Shown piece by piece: positions 61,160 to 64,000 of a stretch of DNA of 64,000 bases. Location: assembly GCA_963678705.1 (NCBI GenBank), contig OY783207.1:3472001-3536000 (forward strand), written 5' to 3'. The DNA comes from Panorpa germanica (Eukaryota > Arthropoda > Insecta > Mecoptera > Panorpidae). A program made the translations under genes and the position numbers. Numbering within the stretch: position 1 is the first letter of the stretch; every line of letters begins with the position of its first letter. The notes under the pieces were generated by a model that was not told the DNA's origin, made no database searches, and was given only the letters and a program-made list of their open reading frames with translations.

Positions 61160-64000
61160 TACACAAATAAATATTAAAAAATAGGTCACAAACGTTACAA
61201 ATTAAATAACAGGTGACTTCAAGTTACATTCAACCGGGGCTAGCGTTATTTTATTGAAAAGTAAAGACAGTCTTTATCGAATGCATTGAATACCTAGAAA
61301 AAAGCAAAAGCCTGATCTAAACGATCGAAAATTATGTCTATGTTAATAATTTAAAGACAAACTTGACATATAACAATTGTCAATTCACACCTGTTAATAA
61401 AATTACAACACTATATTATTTCTGTATTATGAATTAAAGTAAAGTGTAAATTGTAAAATAAATGTAATCTTGAAATGAAATTAATAACTTCATTCATTAA
61501 TAAAGTGCAGTATAAAGGTCAAGTAGAACCGGTTTATTTCATTTACATATAGCCATGAACTGGGAAGTGTTGGTACTGCTAAAAATAAAACTAAAGATAA
61601 ACATACAATTATATATAAGTATAATACAGTAATTATTTTTAACTGTTAGTTACGAATCTAAACTACTGTGGCGCCCTAATTATTGATAAGGTAAATCGTT
61701 GTACAAGTATAACTCTACCGTATTATTATTCTCTTATCATAAGAAACTTATTTAATTCATATACGCGGCATCTTAGCTGAGCGTACGTTTCATTAAAACT
61801 ATTTTAAGCAGGTACAGGACGTACCGTCAATACTAAAAGTTTATCTCTCGGTAATACGAAATGCAAAATATGAAGTACATGAGGGACGAGCAAATATTGG
61901 AACTGTACCTTTGAAAATGAACTTTTCAATTCCCTATTAAACTGCTTTTTGCTTGTTAAAATGATTTTTTTATGCATATAATAGTTTAATAAATTAAAAA
62001 TTACCTATAATTAATATCAAATTTATATTAATTCAATTTAAATTCAAATTAAATATTTTGAAAAAGTAATAATAAATTTGGCAACGCTGTAAATTTACGT
62101 GTGTTGACGAATTGCGTGATTTGGTTTTTTGACAAATAAATTGTTATATTTTATATAATATTTATTCCGATTTTGAATTTCCCGCTAAAAATTGACATTT
62201 GCAACGTTGCCGGCTTATAACCTACATTTATTGTTTCTTACTGGTAATATTTTCGTATATAGGTATCCTTTTGACAATTTTCTTTTTGCAATAGTTACAG
62301 AAAAGATTATTTTATATACACCTAGTTTTTGAAAGCCGTGTCACCATTTTTTAATAGTTAAAAGTTATATTATGTGGCGAAATTGAGCTAAAAATTATGA
62401 TTTGTATGGAAAATGACTATTTTTAATCATGTATAAAAAGAAAACTATGAATCCTAGGTCTCTAAAATTTTGAGACAGCATGTATTTTAACTATTTGTAT
62501 CGACCCTCCAAATTTCACAACGTTTTCATCATTTACGTTAACGTCCTATACCACCTTAAATTTTTATAATTTTTGAAATATAGAGTTTTTCAACAAGAAC
62601 TTTGTTTTTTTAAAACAAAATAAAACAAGGAATTTAGCAAAATACAATTTTTTTCATTTATTTATTTATTTGCCTTGACTTTTATTCGTCATAGCCACCA
62701 TCAAACATTTTCTATACATATTAAACATTTTATAATTTTATTTTACAAATTTCTAAATATTTAAATAATTCACTAATTAATTTTGAATCATTTAACAAAA
62801 ATTTAGTATTAACAGGAAAAATTTTAATCACATTTAATGTTGTCCATGGATAAAAAGATACTCAAAGGTATTTATGAGTTTCAGGGTTAATTCTCATTCG
62901 TCTCTTGCGGTCTTAACACTTCATAAATCTGTTTTCTTCTTATTATTATATTATAATAATAAAGTTAACTAACCATATATGTAGTTTTATAATAATAATT
63001 AAACATAATTAACAGAATAAAAATGGCAACAGTCTCGCCCTAATTACCATTAAATATTTTATGACTTTGCCTTGTCTGGTTGCCTTAGTTAAGGCTTTGA
63101 TTTTATTATTAACTTTATACAAGTACGGGTATGTCGGTCATTTGATAATTACAAATATCTTTTTTTTTAGTTTTATTATTTGCTATAGTAGAACTAGCAC
63201 TAATATTATAAGTCTGACACGCAATAGCATTACGCAGTTTGCTTATTAGTTGACTGGGTATTTTCTTATATACAACAATTTAGTTTCCGTATAGATAACC
63301 CTAGTTATCACAGCCTCACGTTCTTCAAAACAGGAAAATAAATTCAAAAATGGCGCTGCAGCCTCAGGGTTCAAATACTTGATAACCAGCGATGAACATC
63401 CGCACCAGAAAAAATAAAAACTGAAGTTGATTCATCGTAGTAGATCTCAAAACTATATCAATGGGTCAAGTCAGTTGTTAATCTTGTCGAAGACTTGATT
63501 ACAAGTAACGAGAAGACGGACGTAGCTTGCTATATGCTATGTGCCAACAAGTATCAAGCACCAAACTCGAACTGAAAGCCTTAAATCAGTTCCCGAAGGC
63601 TATTCGTACACCAGAATATCGATACAGTGAGAAATAATCCATCAAGTCGTATCATCTTCATATAAAAACATAAAAACAGCACTGACATATTTAAATAGGT
63701 TGCGTTGGTAGGCCTTACGGGATGGAAATAAAATTTCTTTTCGCGGCGGAAATATCATTTTTTGCGGCGAAAATATTATTTAGTTTATAGAAGTGAGAGA
63801 CACTGCATTCGAAAGAGAAGGCTTCACGATAAACATAAATTCGTTACACATTTGTACAAAGAAGCTATTGTGACACGCCGAAAACATATCACTAGTTCAC
63901 GACTTTAACGCCATGCGCCAATATATATATTATTGAAATTTCTGCTAGGTTCGCTGTTGGCAATTGTTGAATAGCTGGCAGCTAGAGAGTTAGGTACACA
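61160..64000. other. Non-coding DNA at the right edge
   Basis: No convincing exon on either strand, though an upstream outspread exon would be expected on this side. The small ORF at 63061-63249 is hydrophobic chance translation. A minisatellite-like patch (cgcggcggaaatatcatttt) lies at 63735-63785. Confidence 0.5.
63735..63785. repeat. Second patch of the GCGAAAA-type repeat
   Basis: tttcttttcgcggcggaaat and tttgcggcgaaaatattatt repeat the motif of 59046-59165, 4.6 kb away. Confidence 0.55.

Overview
The window is nuclear DNA of an arthropod, almost certainly an insect. It is AT-rich, its genes are split by GT-AG introns, and it is full of transposon remains. The non-LTR fragments and the mariner and Harbinger-like relics resemble those common in Hymenoptera, so a wasp, ant, bee or sawfly is my best guess; that is an inference from repeats, not a proof. 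There are no tRNA, rRNA, CRISPR or bacterial-type features. Four protein-coding loci could be assembled exon by exon with phases checked: a PPM1G-type PP2C phosphatase (2597-5849, minus), a TAF5L-type WD40 subunit of SAGA (6482-10851, minus), a very unusual ABC transporter locus (11986-29013, plus) and an outspread/MPRIP-type double-PH, coiled-coil actomyosin scaffold (30492-58059, minus, 5' end outside or unresolved). The first two are tandem minus-strand genes with short 3' ends. The third diverges from TAF5L across a 1.1 kb shared upstream region. The third and fourth converge on a 1.5 kb intergenic stretch at 29.0-30.5 kb. Nothing coding is seen in 1-2.5 kb or 61.2-64 kb. The ABC locus is the most interesting part. 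Seven phase-1/phase-1 exons encode about 1130 residues of Ala/Ser/Thr/Pro/Val-rich, low-complexity protein and splice in frame into a divergent ABCH/ABCG-like half-transporter. That half-transporter has one nucleotide-binding domain with damaged Walker A and signature motifs, then six membrane segments. A 4 kb intron near its 3' end holds a giant palindrome: eight copies of a ~146 bp repeat, a 0.9 kb centre that itself contains palindromes, then eight copies in inverted orientation. It looks like a foldback transposon and, when transcribed, would make a kilobase-scale hairpin. The introns also carry seven copies of a ~0.6 kb terminal-inverted-repeat MITE (GGGCTTGTGTCC ends), three copies of a Harbinger-like fragment with a small ORF, mariner relics, several single MITEs and 5'-truncated non-LTR retrotransposons, some with clear target-site duplications. 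Two small candidate exons of unknown function lie inside outspread introns (45491-45583 plus; 49162-49343 minus). Exon limits are hand-derived from splice consensus and phase, so single-base errors are possible.
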